Source of the DNA: Deltaproteobacteria bacterium
Lineage (GTDB): Bacteria; Desulfobacterota; GWC2-55-46
Assembly (NCBI GenBank): GCA_016212705.1
Contig: JACREU010000120.1
Span: forward strand, 1 to 37,833
Reading direction: 5' to 3'
DNA: 37,833 bases
Part shown: in pieces, positions 1-9,402 of the stretch
Numbering within the stretch: the first letter of the stretch is position 1
Layout of the letters: the number at the start of each line of letters is the position of its first letter
The notes under the pieces: model-generated
The model's input: the letters and a program-made list of their open reading frames with translations, nothing else
Databases searched by the model: none
What the model was told of the DNA's origin: nothing
Made by a program: the position numbers and the translations under genes

Positions 1-1
1 C

Positions 2-88
2 CTCGAGCATTGCAAGGGCTGCGGGATATGCGCGATGGAGTGCCCGGACAAGGTAAAGGCTATAAAGATGGAAGAGGAGGCCGACTGA
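2..88 (+). CDS. porD: 3' end of a 4Fe-4S ferredoxin-type subunit (2-oxoacid:ferredoxin oxidoreductase delta subunit), truncated by the window edge
   Basis: Frame starting at nt 2 reads LEHCKGCGICAMECPDKVKAIKMEEEAD*, with a CxxCxxCxxxCP cluster motif. Its stop overlaps the porA ATG (TGATG). Confidence 0.75.
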   Translation, partial: LEHCKGCGICAMECPDKVKAIKMEEEAD

Positions 89-1278
89 TGGCGATAACGA
101 TGACAAAAGGCCAGGCCGGACTTACCGGGAACTCGGCTATCGCCTACGCGATGAAACAGATCAACCCGGACGTCTGCCCCGCCTACCCCATAACGCCCTC
201 GACGGCGGTTATCGAGGAGTTCGCAAGCTACGTCGCCGACGGCGCTGTTACGACCGAGCTCATAACGGTTGAGAGCGAGCACTCGGCGATGTCCGCCTGC
301 ATAGGCGCCGCCGCGGCAGGGGCGAGGGTCATGACCGCGACCTCGTCGCAGGGACTGGCCCTCATGTGGGAGATGCTCTACATAGCCTCGGGCATGAGGC
401 TCCCGATAATACTTACGGACGTCAACAGGGCGCTTTCGGCCCCTATAAACATACACTGCGACCACTCGGACTCGATGGGCGCGCGCGACTCGGGCTGGAT
501 ACAGCTCTACTCCGAGACCGTCCAGGAGGCCTACGACAAACTCATACAGGCGGTCAGGATAGCCGAAGACGAGACAGTTCAGCTCCCGGTCATGGTCTGC
601 CTCGACGGCTTCATCACGAGCCACGCGATAGAGAACATAACGCTCCTCTCGGATGAAGAGGTCCAGGGGTTCGTCGGCGAGTACAACGCGAAGACGACCC
701 TTCTGGACATAGACCACCCGGTCACCATGGGCGCGATGTCTCTGCCGGAAAACTACATTGACTTCAAATTCCAGCAGTCGCAGGCCATGGCCCGTTCAAA
801 GGATGCGGTCTTAAAGGTCGCCGGGGACTTCGAAAAGAGGTTCGGGAGAAAGTACGGCTTATTTGAGGGATACAGGCTTGAAGACGCGGAGATCGCTATC
901 GTGATACTTAACTCCGCGGCAGGCACCACCAAGGTCGCGGTGGACGAGCTCAGGAAAAAGGGGCTCAAGGCCGGGGTGCTCCGCCCCCGGCTCTTCAGGC
1001 CCTTCCCGGTTAAGGAGCTCGCCGAGGCGTTGAAGGACAAGAAGGCGGTAGCCGTACTCGACAGGGCGGACTCCATGAACGGTTTCGGCGGCCCGGTCTT
1101 CAACGAGCTACGCTCCGCGCTCTACGATGTTCCGAAGAGGCCGAAGGTCGTAAGCAGGATATACGGGCTCGGCGGCAGGGACTACAAGGTGAAGGACGCA
1201 ATCGCCGTATTCGAGGAGCTAAGGACCATAGCCGATACGGGCATGGTGGATACGCTCCAGAAGTACATCACCATCTAA
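88..1278 (+). CDS. porA: Pyruvate (2-oxoacid):ferredoxin oxidoreductase, alpha subunit
   Basis: Translation has CPAYPITPSTAVIEEF, TVESEHSAMSA, NRALSAPINIHCDHSDSM and GWIQLYSE motifs typical of PorA. ATG at 88 is preferred over the ORF-track start at 10. Confidence 0.93.
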   Translation: MAITMTKGQAGLTGNSAIAYAMKQINPDVCPAYPITPSTAVIEEFASYVADGAVTTELITVESEHSAMSACIGAAAAGARVMTATSSQGLALMWEMLYIASGMRLPIILTDVNRALSAPINIHCDHSDSMGARDSGWIQLYSETVQEAYDKLIQAVRIAEDETVQLPVMVCLDGFITSHAIENITLLSDEEVQGFVGEYNAKTTLLDIDHPVTMGAMSLPENYIDFKFQQSQAMARSKDAVLKVAGDFEKRFGRKYGLFEGYRLEDAEIAIVILNSAAGTTKVAVDELRKKGLKAGVLRPRLFRPFPVKELAEALKDKKAVAVLDRADSMNGFGGPVFNELRSALYDVPKRPKVVSRIYGLGGRDYKVKDAIAVFEELRTIADTGMVDTLQKYITI

Positions 1279-1345
1279 GGCCTCACCCACGGCAAATAAA
1301 TAAAAACCGCGCCGGCCTTCAGGGCCGTGCTTAAAAGGACGAAAA

Positions 1346-2281
1346 ATGGCGACCCTTAAAGAGCTTTCGAAACAGAACGAACTCTTAACCGGAGGGCACA
1401 GGCTCTGCTCCGGGTGCGGCATCCCTCCGATAGTGAGGCTGGTGCTCCGGGCGGCCGGCGGGCCGGTCGTTGCCACCACCGCGACCGGGTGCCTCGAGGT
1501 CGGCACCACCATATACCCGTACACCGCGTGGAGGATCCCCTGGATACACTCCGCGTTCGAGAACGCCGCGGCGACCCTAAGCCGGATCGAGACGGCCTAC
1601 CGGGCGCTTACGCAAAAGGGGAAGCTCCCGGGCGGCGACAAGGACATAAAGTTCATCGCCTTCGGCGGCGACGGCGGCACCTACGATATCGGCCTTCAGG
1701 CGCTCTCCGGCGCCCTTGAGCGCGGGCATAACTTCCTGTACCTCTGCTACGACAACGGCGCGTACATGAACACCGGCATCCAGAGGTCGAGCGCGACCCC
1801 GTTCTTCTCGAACACCACAACCTCCCCGGCCGGGGAGGTGATACCCGGAAAGCAGGAGTGGAGGAAGGATCTGACGAGGATTGTGGCGGCCCACAACATC
1901 CCTTACGCCGCGCAGGCCTCCCCGCACAACTGGGCCGACCTCTCCAGAAAGGCCGAGAAGGCGTTGAGGATCCAGGGCCCGACCTTTATGAACGTCATGT
2001 CCCCGTGCCCGCTCGGCTGGTACACCAAGCCCGAGGACTCGATAAAGTGGGCGAAGCTCTCGGTAGACACCTGCTACTGGCCCCTTTATGAGATAGAGGA
2101 CGGCATACTTAAGATCACCTACAAGCCGAAGGAGAAAAAGCCGCTCGAGGAGTGGCTGAAACCCCAGGGCAGGTTCAAGCACCTGCTGAAGCCCGAGAAC
2201 AGGAACCTGCTTGACAAGTTCCAGGCGAGGGTCGACCTCGAGTGGCAGAGGCTCCTCGACCTCGACGGCAAGCGCATATAA
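1346..2281 (+). CDS. porB: Pyruvate (2-oxoacid):ferredoxin oxidoreductase, beta subunit (TPP-binding)
   Basis: GHRLCSGCGIPPIVR, ATGCLEV, GDGGTYDIGLQALSGALERGHNFLYLCYDNGAYMNTGIQRSS. Typical PorB TPP-binding motifs. Confidence 0.93.
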   Translation: MATLKELSKQNELLTGGHRLCSGCGIPPIVRLVLRAAGGPVVATTATGCLEVGTTIYPYTAWRIPWIHSAFENAAATLSRIETAYRALTQKGKLPGGDKDIKFIAFGGDGGTYDIGLQALSGALERGHNFLYLCYDNGAYMNTGIQRSSATPFFSNTTTSPAGEVIPGKQEWRKDLTRIVAAHNIPYAAQASPHNWADLSRKAEKALRIQGPTFMNVMSPCPLGWYTKPEDSIKWAKLSVDTCYWPLYEIEDGILKITYKPKEKKPLEEWLKPQGRFKHLLKPENRNLLDKFQARVDLEWQRLLDLDGKRI

Positions 2282-2292
2282 GGAAGGTATAG

Positions 2293-2775
2293 ATGCCTCA
2301 GAGTTCTTTCGTGATGTTCGAGGAGGAGTACCGCGAGATCACCGCCGCGGTCGAAAAGCTCCTCAGGGAATCCAACGCCAAGTGCGTCTACCTTGTAGAC
2401 AAGGACGGACAGCTCATCTCGTCGAGCGGGGACACGAAGGACATAGACGCGACATCGCTCGCCTCTCTCACCGCCGGGAACATCGCGGCGACCGGCGGGC
2501 TCGCCAAGCTCATAGGGGAGAAGGAGTTTTCGATCCTCTTCCACGAAGGGGAGCGCGACAACCTCCACATCTCGGTCGTGGGCCAGAGGGTCATCCTCCT
2601 CGTCATATTCGATAAGAGGTCCTCGCTCGGGCTCGTGAGGCTCCGGGTGAAAAAGGCGAGCGAGGAGCTCGGCAGGTCCATACAGAAGCTCCTGGACAGG
2701 ATGGCCGCCGACGTGGACAAGGAGAACCTCCTTAAGGAGATTACGGACGACGATATCGAGAGGCTCTTCCATTGA
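2293..2775 (+). CDS. Roadblock/LC7 domain protein, MglB-like GTPase-activating partner
   Basis: 160 aa with CVYLVDKDGQLISSSGD...SLASLTAGNIAATGGLAKLIGE..., a roadblock/LC7 fold pattern. Directly precedes an MglA-like GTPase. Confidence 0.85.
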   Translation: MPQSSFVMFEEEYREITAAVEKLLRESNAKCVYLVDKDGQLISSSGDTKDIDATSLASLTAGNIAATGGLAKLIGEKEFSILFHEGERDNLHISVVGQRVILLVIFDKRSSLGLVRLRVKKASEELGRSIQKLLDRMAADVDKENLLKEITDDDIERLFH

Positions 2776-2944
2776 GGGCCGGCCTTAAGTCCTTTTCTTA
2801 AATAAGCCAGTCAAATATAACCGGGCCAGGAGAGCGGCGCAGGGCGGACCCCCGGCGTTCGTCTCATCCGGCCCGCATCCTTAGCCGCGCGTTGAAAGAA
2901 AGCGCCGGACCGCCCCGCGGCCGTGCATAACCCGAAACCAAACA

Positions 2945-3059
2945 GCGATCCATGGATGGATCGCCAAATTGTGAGATCAAATCGAACAATTTGTAAGGCT
3001 TGGCCGAATTTACTTCGGCCAAGCCGTAGCGGAAAAAGCCATGGACGGACTTTTTCCGC
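2945..3059. repeat. Array of four consecutive perfect hairpins immediately 5' of mglA
   Basis: Stems: 2945-2964 (GCGATCCA/TGGATCGC), 2965-2993 (CAAATTGT/ACAATTTG), 2997-3025 (GGCTTGGCCGAA/TTCGGCCAAGCC), 3029-3059 (GCGGAAAAAG/CTTTTTCCGC). Confidence 0.9.
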
Positions 3060-3067
3060 ACCTTAAG

Positions 3068-3655
3068 ATGTCATTCATAAACTACTCCTCAAGGGAAATA
3101 AACTGCAAGATCGTTTACTACGGGCCTGGCCTTTGCGGCAAGACCACGAACCTGCAGTTCATCTACAGGAAGACCAGGCCGGAGGCGAAGGGGAAGATGA
3201 TAACCCTCGCGACCGAAACGGAGCGGACGCTTTTTTTCGACTTCCTGCCGCTATCGCTCGGCGACATCAAGGGCTTCAAGACCCGCTTCCACCTCTATAC
3301 GGTGCCGGGGCAGATATTCTACGACGCGTCCCGCAAACTCATATTGAAGGGCGTTGACGGCATAGTCTTCGTAGCGGACTCGCAGGTCGAGAGGATGGAC
3401 GCAAACATCGAGTCCTTCGACAACATGAAGATAAACCTCGAGGAGCAGGGTTACAGCTTGAGCGAAATACCCTATGTGGTGCAGTACAACAAGAGGGACC
3501 TCCCGAACATCGTCCCGGTCTCCGAGCTTAAAAAGATGCTGAACTCGAACGGCATCCCGGACTTCGAGGCCGTCGCTAGCGACGGCCTCGGGGTGTTTGA
3601 GACGCTCAAGGCCATCGTAAAGCTCGTCCTCATAGAGCTTAAAAAAGGGGCTTAA
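3068..3655 (+). CDS. MglA-like Ras-superfamily small GTPase
   Basis: SFINYSSREINCKIVYYGPGLCGKTTNLQFIY (P-loop GPGLCGKT) and VVQYNKRDLP (NKxD). The ORF track starts at 3041, but MSFINYS at 3068 is the more conventional start. Confidence 0.9.
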   Translation: MSFINYSSREINCKIVYYGPGLCGKTTNLQFIYRKTRPEAKGKMITLATETERTLFFDFLPLSLGDIKGFKTRFHLYTVPGQIFYDASRKLILKGVDGIVFVADSQVERMDANIESFDNMKINLEEQGYSLSEIPYVVQYNKRDLPNIVPVSELKKMLNSNGIPDFEAVASDGLGVFETLKAIVKLVLIELKKGA

Positions 3656-3745
3656 CGCGGCGGGGCCTGAAAACCCCGGCCTATCGGACAGGCGGGACTG
3701 CACGGCCCCGGCCTGCATTTATACACTTTCAAAGGAGCCGATCAG

Positions 3746-4192
3746 ATGGCACTGCGTGAAGACATTTCCAAGGACGTCTCTGTTGCGCTTAAGGCGGGGG
3801 AGAAGGAAAAGCTCTCGACTATAAGGATGCTCCTTAGCGCCGTTAAGTACAAGGAGGTCGATCTGAGGAGGCCGCTTAACGACGAAGAGGTGCAAGGCGT
3901 GGCCGGGACGCTCATCCGCCAGAGGCAGGATTCCGTCGAGCAGTTCAGAAAGGGCAACCGGCCCGAGCTCGCGGATAAGGAGGAGAGGGAGATAGAGGTG
4001 CTGAAGGCTTATCTCCCGCCTCAGATGACGGCCGAAGTTCTCCGCGCGCTCATAAAAAAGCTCGCGGCTGAAGCCGGCGCCTCCGGCCAGAAGGACATGG
4101 GCAAGCTCATGAAGGCCGTCATGCTGCACGTGAAGGGCAAGGCCGACGGCAAGCTCGTAAACGACATCGTAAAAGAGGTCCTCGGTCCCTGA
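3746..4192 (+). CDS. GatB/YqeY domain protein
   Basis: MALREDISKDVSVALKAGEKEKLSTIRMLLSAVKYKEVDL...YLPPQMT...GQKDMGKLMKAVMLHVKGKADGKLVNDIVKEVL is a typical YqeY sequence. Confidence 0.92.
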   Translation: MALREDISKDVSVALKAGEKEKLSTIRMLLSAVKYKEVDLRRPLNDEEVQGVAGTLIRQRQDSVEQFRKGNRPELADKEEREIEVLKAYLPPQMTAEVLRALIKKLAAEAGASGQKDMGKLMKAVMLHVKGKADGKLVNDIVKEVLGP

Positions 4193-4239
4193 AAAAGGGC
4201 CCCACTCTTTCTTAAAGAGGGGGGGGGATTATTGTCGCT

Positions 4240-4278
4240 CCTCCCCTTTATAAGGGGAGGCCGGGTGGGGTGTTTTTT
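4240..4278. repeat. Hairpin CCTCCCCTT-TAT-AAGGGGAGG followed by GGTGGGGTGTTTTTT; dispersed intergenic repeat or terminator-like element
   Basis: 9-bp perfect stem at 4240-4260, with a T-tract further downstream. A compositionally similar element lies at about 37215-37315. Confidence 0.5.
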
Positions 4279-4353
4279 GGACATTACATGTAAGGCGCGG
4301 CTTGCAGGACCTTTTTTAATCCCCGTGCGTAAAATCAAATCCAAGGGAATAAA

Positions 4354-5310
4354 ATGAAGATAAGGGAATTATACGAGAAGGCCGTAGCAAAGGGGATCGA
4401 GCTCGACCCGAGGGGAGAGGCCGAGGTAAGGAAAGAGCTTGAGAGGGAGAAAAAGGACTTCGAGGGACTCAAAGACAGGGACAAGAGGTTCTTCGACAAG
4501 GACAAGCTAACGAACCCGTACGCCGACTCCCGCATACTCTACGGAGACCCTGAGAAGGACGTCAAGCGCGTCCTCGTCGGCATCGACATGGAGATCGGCG
4601 AGGTGTTGCTCGCCGACAGGCTCCGTGAGCGCGGCAGACCCATCGATCTGATACTCGCCCACCACCCCGAAGGCAGGGCGATGGCCAACCTTTATGACGT
4701 CATGGACATGCAGTCAGGGATACTCCTTAAGTACGGCGTGCCGATAAACATAGCCGAAGGCATAATGGATGAGCGGATAAGAGAGGTGGAGCGCAGGCTC
4801 ATGCCCGCGAACCACACGCGGGCCGTAGACGCCGCGCGGCTCCTTGACATCCCCATCATGTGCATACATACGCCCACCGACAACGCCGTTACCGAGTTCC
4901 TCCAGAGGGCGTTTGATGAGAGGAAACCGTACCTCATTTCTGATATAATCGAGACACTCAGGGATATACCGGAATACGCGGCATCTGCGGGCGAGACAGG
5001 CATGGGGCCCAAGGTCGTCTCAGGGTCTGAAAAGAGAAAGGCCGGCAAGGTCTTCGTGGACATGACCGGAGGGACCGGCGGCTCGAAGAAGGTCTTCGAG
5101 AGCCTTGCGACCGCCGGCATCGGCACGGTCGTCGGGATGCACATAAGCGAGGACCACAGGAAAGAGGCCGAAAAGCACCACGTCAACGTGGTCATCGCCG
5201 GGCACATCTCGAGCGACACGCTCGGCATAAACCTCCTCTTGGACAAGGTCCTCCCGAATGACGTTGAAGTTGTCGAGACCTCCGGCTTCAGGAGGGTGAT
5301 AAGGACTTAA
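4354..5310 (+). CDS. NIF3-like (NGG1p-interacting factor 3) family protein
   Basis: LILAHHPEGRAMANLYDVM, CIHTPTDNAV, and C-terminal VVIAGHISSDTLGINLLLD: NIF3 family metal-site pattern. Confidence 0.8.
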   Translation: MKIRELYEKAVAKGIELDPRGEAEVRKELEREKKDFEGLKDRDKRFFDKDKLTNPYADSRILYGDPEKDVKRVLVGIDMEIGEVLLADRLRERGRPIDLILAHHPEGRAMANLYDVMDMQSGILLKYGVPINIAEGIMDERIREVERRLMPANHTRAVDAARLLDIPIMCIHTPTDNAVTEFLQRAFDERKPYLISDIIETLRDIPEYAASAGETGMGPKVVSGSEKRKAGKVFVDMTGGTGGSKKVFESLATAGIGTVVGMHISEDHRKEAEKHHVNVVIAGHISSDTLGINLLLDKVLPNDVEVVETSGFRRVIRT

Positions 5311-5315
5311 AGACA

Positions 5316-7640
5316 GTGGACTCAACTACGCTTGAAACCCTCGAATACGGCGCTGTATTAAAAGAGATCGCCGCGTTCGCCTCAAACCCGCTCGGGGAGG
5401 CGAGGGTCTTTAACACAAGGCCCTTTGCCTCCATCCAGACAATAGAAGAGACCTTCCGTGAATTCAAAGAAGTAAGGGACTGCGTCCAGGAGGCAGGGAA
5501 GCTCCCGCTCTCGGGTGTCGTTGACCTCGCCCCCCTCTTTGCGCTCGTCGAGCCGGATGGGGCGTACCTCCTGCCTGAGGACCTCGTCGTCGTAAAGGGG
5601 AACCTTGAGGCAACGGTCGCGCTTAAGGCCCTCATAACCCCCGCCTTCGAGCGCGCATATCAGAGGACAGCCGAAAAAATAAACTCGTTATCCGAGGTCT
5701 CCTTCCCGTTATCCGAAATAGAGAGGACGCTGGACGAGCGCGGCGACATCAGGGACAACGCCTCTACAGAGCTCCGGAGGATCAGGAAGGAGATACGCGC
5801 CGGCAGGGAGCGGGCGCGCTCCATCATCGAGCGCGTCTCCACGGACAAAAAGACCAGGGAGATACTCCAGGACGATATTATTACGATAAGGGACGACCGC
5901 TATGTCCTCTGCATAAAGGCCTCGGCCCACACCGCGTTCGACGGGATCATACACGGAAGGTCCATAAGCGCCCAGACGTATTTCATAGAGCCGCTTGAGC
6001 TCGTGGAGCTCAATAATCGGGTCGCGGTACTTAAGAAAGAGGAGCGCGCCGAGGAGATCGAGATATTGAAGGCCCTCACCTCGGTCATAAAGGCGCACAG
6101 GGACGGCATATTAAACGACCAGGCGATAGCCGCCGGACTCGACGACCTCCAGGCAAAGGCGCTCTTCGGAAAAGAGACCGGGGCCGTCATACCGGCGATG
6201 AAGAGGGAAGGGGAGATAGGGCTTTACGGCGCGAGGCACCCTCTCCTCGTCCTGAAAGAAAGGCGCGGCGGCCCCCCTGTCGTGCCAGTCGACATAGCCA
6301 TACCCGGGGGCTGTATGGCCCTCGTCATCTCGGGCGCGAATACCGGCGGCAAGACCGTCGCGTTAAAGACGCTCGGGTTACTCACTCTCATGGCCCTCTC
6401 GTCTATCCCGGTCACGGCGGACGAAGGGAGCGTGGCAATCGTCTTCAGCGGCATATTCTCCGACATCGGCGACAGGCAGGATATTATCGCGTCTCTTTCC
6501 ACCTTTTCCGCGCATGTAAAGAGGCTGAAGGGTTTTCTATCCGAGGCCGGTCCGGGCTCGCTCATCCTTGTCGACGAGATAGGCGCGGGCACCGACCCCT
6601 CGGAGGGCGGAGCCTTGGCGCTTGCGGCGCTGGAGACGCTCCGCGCCCAGGGCGCCAAGACCATCGTGACGACGCACCTTAACCTCCTTAAAGCCCACGC
6701 CCAGGTCGACCGGGCTTACCTTAACGCGTCCGTGGAATTTGATGAAAAGACCTTAAAACCACTCTACAGGCTCAACTACGGGGTGCCGGGTCCGTCCCTC
6801 GGGCTCTCCATCGCCGAGTCCCTCGGCATCCCGCACGCAGTTATAGAGCTCGCGCGCAAAAACATCAGGGAGAAGGAAGGGGCGTTCATCAACTCAATCA
6901 GGCTCCTCGAAGAGGAAAAGGAAGAGATACGAGGCCTGAAGGAGCGCCTCTCGGCGCTCGAAGGCAGGAGGAACGAGGCGGTAAAGAAACTCCGGGGAGA
7001 GAGGGCCTTGATGCTTGAAAAGGCGCGCGCAAGGGTCGAGACGCTCGTCTCGGAGGCGAGGCGGGATATGAAAGAGGCCATGGAGAAGCTCCGGGAAGAG
7101 GGGGCGGACAGGGGCAGAAAGTCCGCTCAATCGAGGATAGAGGAGATATCCGCAAGGGCGCTCTCACGCCTGCGCGCGCCCGGAAAAGAGATATACGCGC
7201 CGGCCCCGGGCGACAAGGTCGCGATAGACGGCTCCAGCTCCAAGGGCACCGTATTGAGCGTGGACGCCAACGCCAGGAAGGCCGAGCTCTCGGTGGGGGG
7301 CTTGAAGGTATGGGTCGCCTTCGAGAAGCTCGTCAAAAGGGGAGGGATGGAGAGGGCAAAGGCCGCTCAAGGGATAACGATAAACGCCGATATGGATGTT
7401 GCCTCGACCATTAATGTGATAGGCCGGAGGGCGGAGCCCGCCCTCGAAGCGGTGGCTAAATTCCTCGACAACGCGCACGCAAACGGTCTGCAGATGGTGG
7501 AGATAATCCACGGCGTCGGCACCGGGAGGCTCGCGAAGGCCATAGAGGAGCACCTTAAGGGCAACGGGCTCGTAAAGGGCTTTTCCCACGGCGACAGCGC
7601 GCGCGGCGGGGCCGGGGTTACCTTAGTGGAGCTTAAGTAA
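5316..7640 (+). CDS. mutS2: Endonuclease MutS2 with C-terminal Smr domain
   Basis: Walker A ISGANTGGKTVALKTLGLL, LILVDEIGAGTDPSEGGALA, TTHLNLLKAHA; Smr-type HGVGTGRLAKAIEEHL at the C-terminus. GTG start. Confidence 0.93.
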   Translation: MDSTTLETLEYGAVLKEIAAFASNPLGEARVFNTRPFASIQTIEETFREFKEVRDCVQEAGKLPLSGVVDLAPLFALVEPDGAYLLPEDLVVVKGNLEATVALKALITPAFERAYQRTAEKINSLSEVSFPLSEIERTLDERGDIRDNASTELRRIRKEIRAGRERARSIIERVSTDKKTREILQDDIITIRDDRYVLCIKASAHTAFDGIIHGRSISAQTYFIEPLELVELNNRVAVLKKEERAEEIEILKALTSVIKAHRDGILNDQAIAAGLDDLQAKALFGKETGAVIPAMKREGEIGLYGARHPLLVLKERRGGPPVVPVDIAIPGGCMALVISGANTGGKTVALKTLGLLTLMALSSIPVTADEGSVAIVFSGIFSDIGDRQDIIASLSTFSAHVKRLKGFLSEAGPGSLILVDEIGAGTDPSEGGALALAALETLRAQGAKTIVTTHLNLLKAHAQVDRAYLNASVEFDEKTLKPLYRLNYGVPGPSLGLSIAESLGIPHAVIELARKNIREKEGAFINSIRLLEEEKEEIRGLKERLSALEGRRNEAVKKLRGERALMLEKARARVETLVSEARRDMKEAMEKLREEGADRGRKSAQSRIEEISARALSRLRAPGKEIYAPAPGDKVAIDGSSSKGTVLSVDANARKAELSVGGLKVWVAFEKLVKRGGMERAKAAQGITINADMDVASTINVIGRRAEPALEAVAKFLDNAHANGLQMVEIIHGVGTGRLAKAIEEHLKGNGLVKGFSHGDSARGGAGVTLVELK

Positions 7641-7651
7641 AACTTAACCGT

Positions 7652-9394
7652 ATGAACATTCCGAAGGAAAAGATAGAGGAGGTAAGGGAGAGGGCCAATA
7701 TAGTCCAGGTCATCTCCGAGTACCTACCGCTCGCGAAGCGGGGGCAGAACCACCTCGGCCTCTGCCCGTTCCATTCCGAGAAGACCCCTTCGTTTACCGT
7801 AAGCGAGACAAAGGGGATATACTATTGTTTCGGGTGCAACGCCACGGGCAACGTCATCACCTTTCTCATGAAGAGGGACGGCATGTCCTTCCCCGACGCG
7901 GTAAAGACGCTCGCGAGGCGCTACGGCGTGATTATCCCCGAGGTGGAGAGGTCCGGGCCCGACCCCCGCGACCTACTCTTCCAGGCGTTAAGGGCCTCGA
8001 TGGAATATTTTATGCGGGAGCTGAAAGGGCCGGGGGGGGAGGAGGCGCGCGAGTACATCAGGAGGCGCGGCTTCGACGGAGAGATAGCCCAGAGGTTCAA
8101 CCTCGGGTACGCCCCGGACGTCTGGGAAGGGCTCACCGGGTTCCTGAGGAAAAAAGGCATCGCGGATGAGGCGTCGCTCTCTTCGGGCGTCGTCATAAAA
8201 AAGGAAAAGGGCGTCTACGACAGGTTCCGCGGAAGGGTCGTATTTCCCATAACCGACGTAAGGGGCAGGATTGCCGGCTTCGGCGGCAGATCGATAAACG
8301 GCAAAGACCCCAAGTATCTCAACTCGCCGGAGTCCCAGGTATTCAAGAAAGGCGAGACGCTCTACGGCTTCTATCAGGCCAAACAGCAGATGGCTTCGGC
8401 GGGCGCGATATTCGTGGAAGGGTACTTCGACCTCCTCGCCCTCCACAAGCACGGGTTCACGAACGCCGTCGCCACGATGGGTACGGCGCTAACGAAGGAG
8501 CACCTGAGGCTCGTAAAGGGGCATACCAACCTCGTTTACGCGCTCTTTGATTCGGACGCGGCGGGCAGGAACGCCTCCATCAGGGCGCTGGACATCGCGA
8601 TAGACGAGGAGATGGACCTGCGGGCCGTGACATTGAAGGGCGGCAAGGACCCGGACGAGTTCCTCGTCAAATTCGGGGCAGAGGCGATGAAAGAGGCTAT
8701 CGCGAAGGCCGAGCCTTTGATGGAATTTTTTTTAAAGGACCTCGGCGCGAGGCTCGATCTCAAGACACCGGCCGGGAAGAGAAAGTACCTCGACTCCGCA
8801 GTCCCGATGTTATCGAGGATAAGGAATGTGGCGGAAAGGGGGCATTATGCCGCGTTTGTCGCCACCGTCCTCAACATCCCGCAGGGATCGGTCTACGAAG
8901 CGCTAAAGATACCGCAAGGAACAGCCGAAAAGCCGGTGAGGGGGGCGATGGAGGCGCGGGAGGCGGTGGACATGAAGGGCGCGAGGCTCTCGGAGCTTAC
9001 GGTCGTCAAAGTCGTGGCCAGACACCCCGAGCTTTTAACCGACGGAGTCACTGTCGCCATGGGATCCTTCAGCGACCCTGTTTTAAAGAAGGCGGGGGCG
9101 ATAATCGCCGGGTCCATCCTGCGGGGTAAGCCGCTCGACGCCTCTGCCCTCATGGACGAGGCGGACGACGAGCCGACGCGCATCCTCATAGCCGGGCTCC
9201 TCATAAAGGACGACGACGGGTTCATAGAGGACCCGGCACGGATGCTCGAGGACAGTTTGAAAAGGGTCATGAATAGGGGTAATATAAAAGAGACCACCAT
9301 GCGCATGATCGAGAGGCTCGAGGAGATGGGCAGGACCGAAGTCGCTTCCGACATAAGAAAAAGAATGTCCACGGGGGCTAAGAGACGGCCTTGA
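7652..9394 (+). CDS. dnaG: DNA primase
   Basis: Zinc-binding [31 protein letters not shown] region [14 protein letters not shown]...[12 protein letters not shown]. Confidence 0.95.
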   Translation: MNIPKEKIEEVRERANIVQVISEYLPLAKRGQNHLGLCPFHSEKTPSFTVSETKGIYYCFGCNATGNVITFLMKRDGMSFPDAVKTLARRYGVIIPEVERSGPDPRDLLFQALRASMEYFMRELKGPGGEEAREYIRRRGFDGEIAQRFNLGYAPDVWEGLTGFLRKKGIADEASLSSGVVIKKEKGVYDRFRGRVVFPITDVRGRIAGFGGRSINGKDPKYLNSPESQVFKKGETLYGFYQAKQQMASAGAIFVEGYFDLLALHKHGFTNAVATMGTALTKEHLRLVKGHTNLVYALFDSDAAGRNASIRALDIAIDEEMDLRAVTLKGGKDPDEFLVKFGAEAMKEAIAKAEPLMEFFLKDLGARLDLKTPAGKRKYLDSAVPMLSRIRNVAERGHYAAFVATVLNIPQGSVYEALKIPQGTAEKPVRGAMEAREAVDMKGARLSELTVVKVVARHPELLTDGVTVAMGSFSDPVLKKAGAIIAGSILRGKPLDASALMDEADDEPTRILIAGLLIKDDDGFIEDPARMLEDSLKRVMNRGNIKETTMRMIERLEEMGRTEVASDIRKRMSTGAKRRP

Positions 9395-9402
9395 AGGCAG
9401 TT

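Noticed and set aside
1577-2182. Long minus-strand ORF opposite porB (and many similar antisense ORFs, e.g. 10204-10959, 24071-25207, 35131-36432)
   Set aside because: Shadow ORFs from high-GC codon bias: low-complexity Arg/Leu/Ser-rich translations lying opposite clearly recognisable genes.
2864-3061. 65-aa minus-strand ORF across the hairpin array
   Set aside because: Reads straight through the four inverted repeats. More likely a by-product of the repeat structure than a gene.
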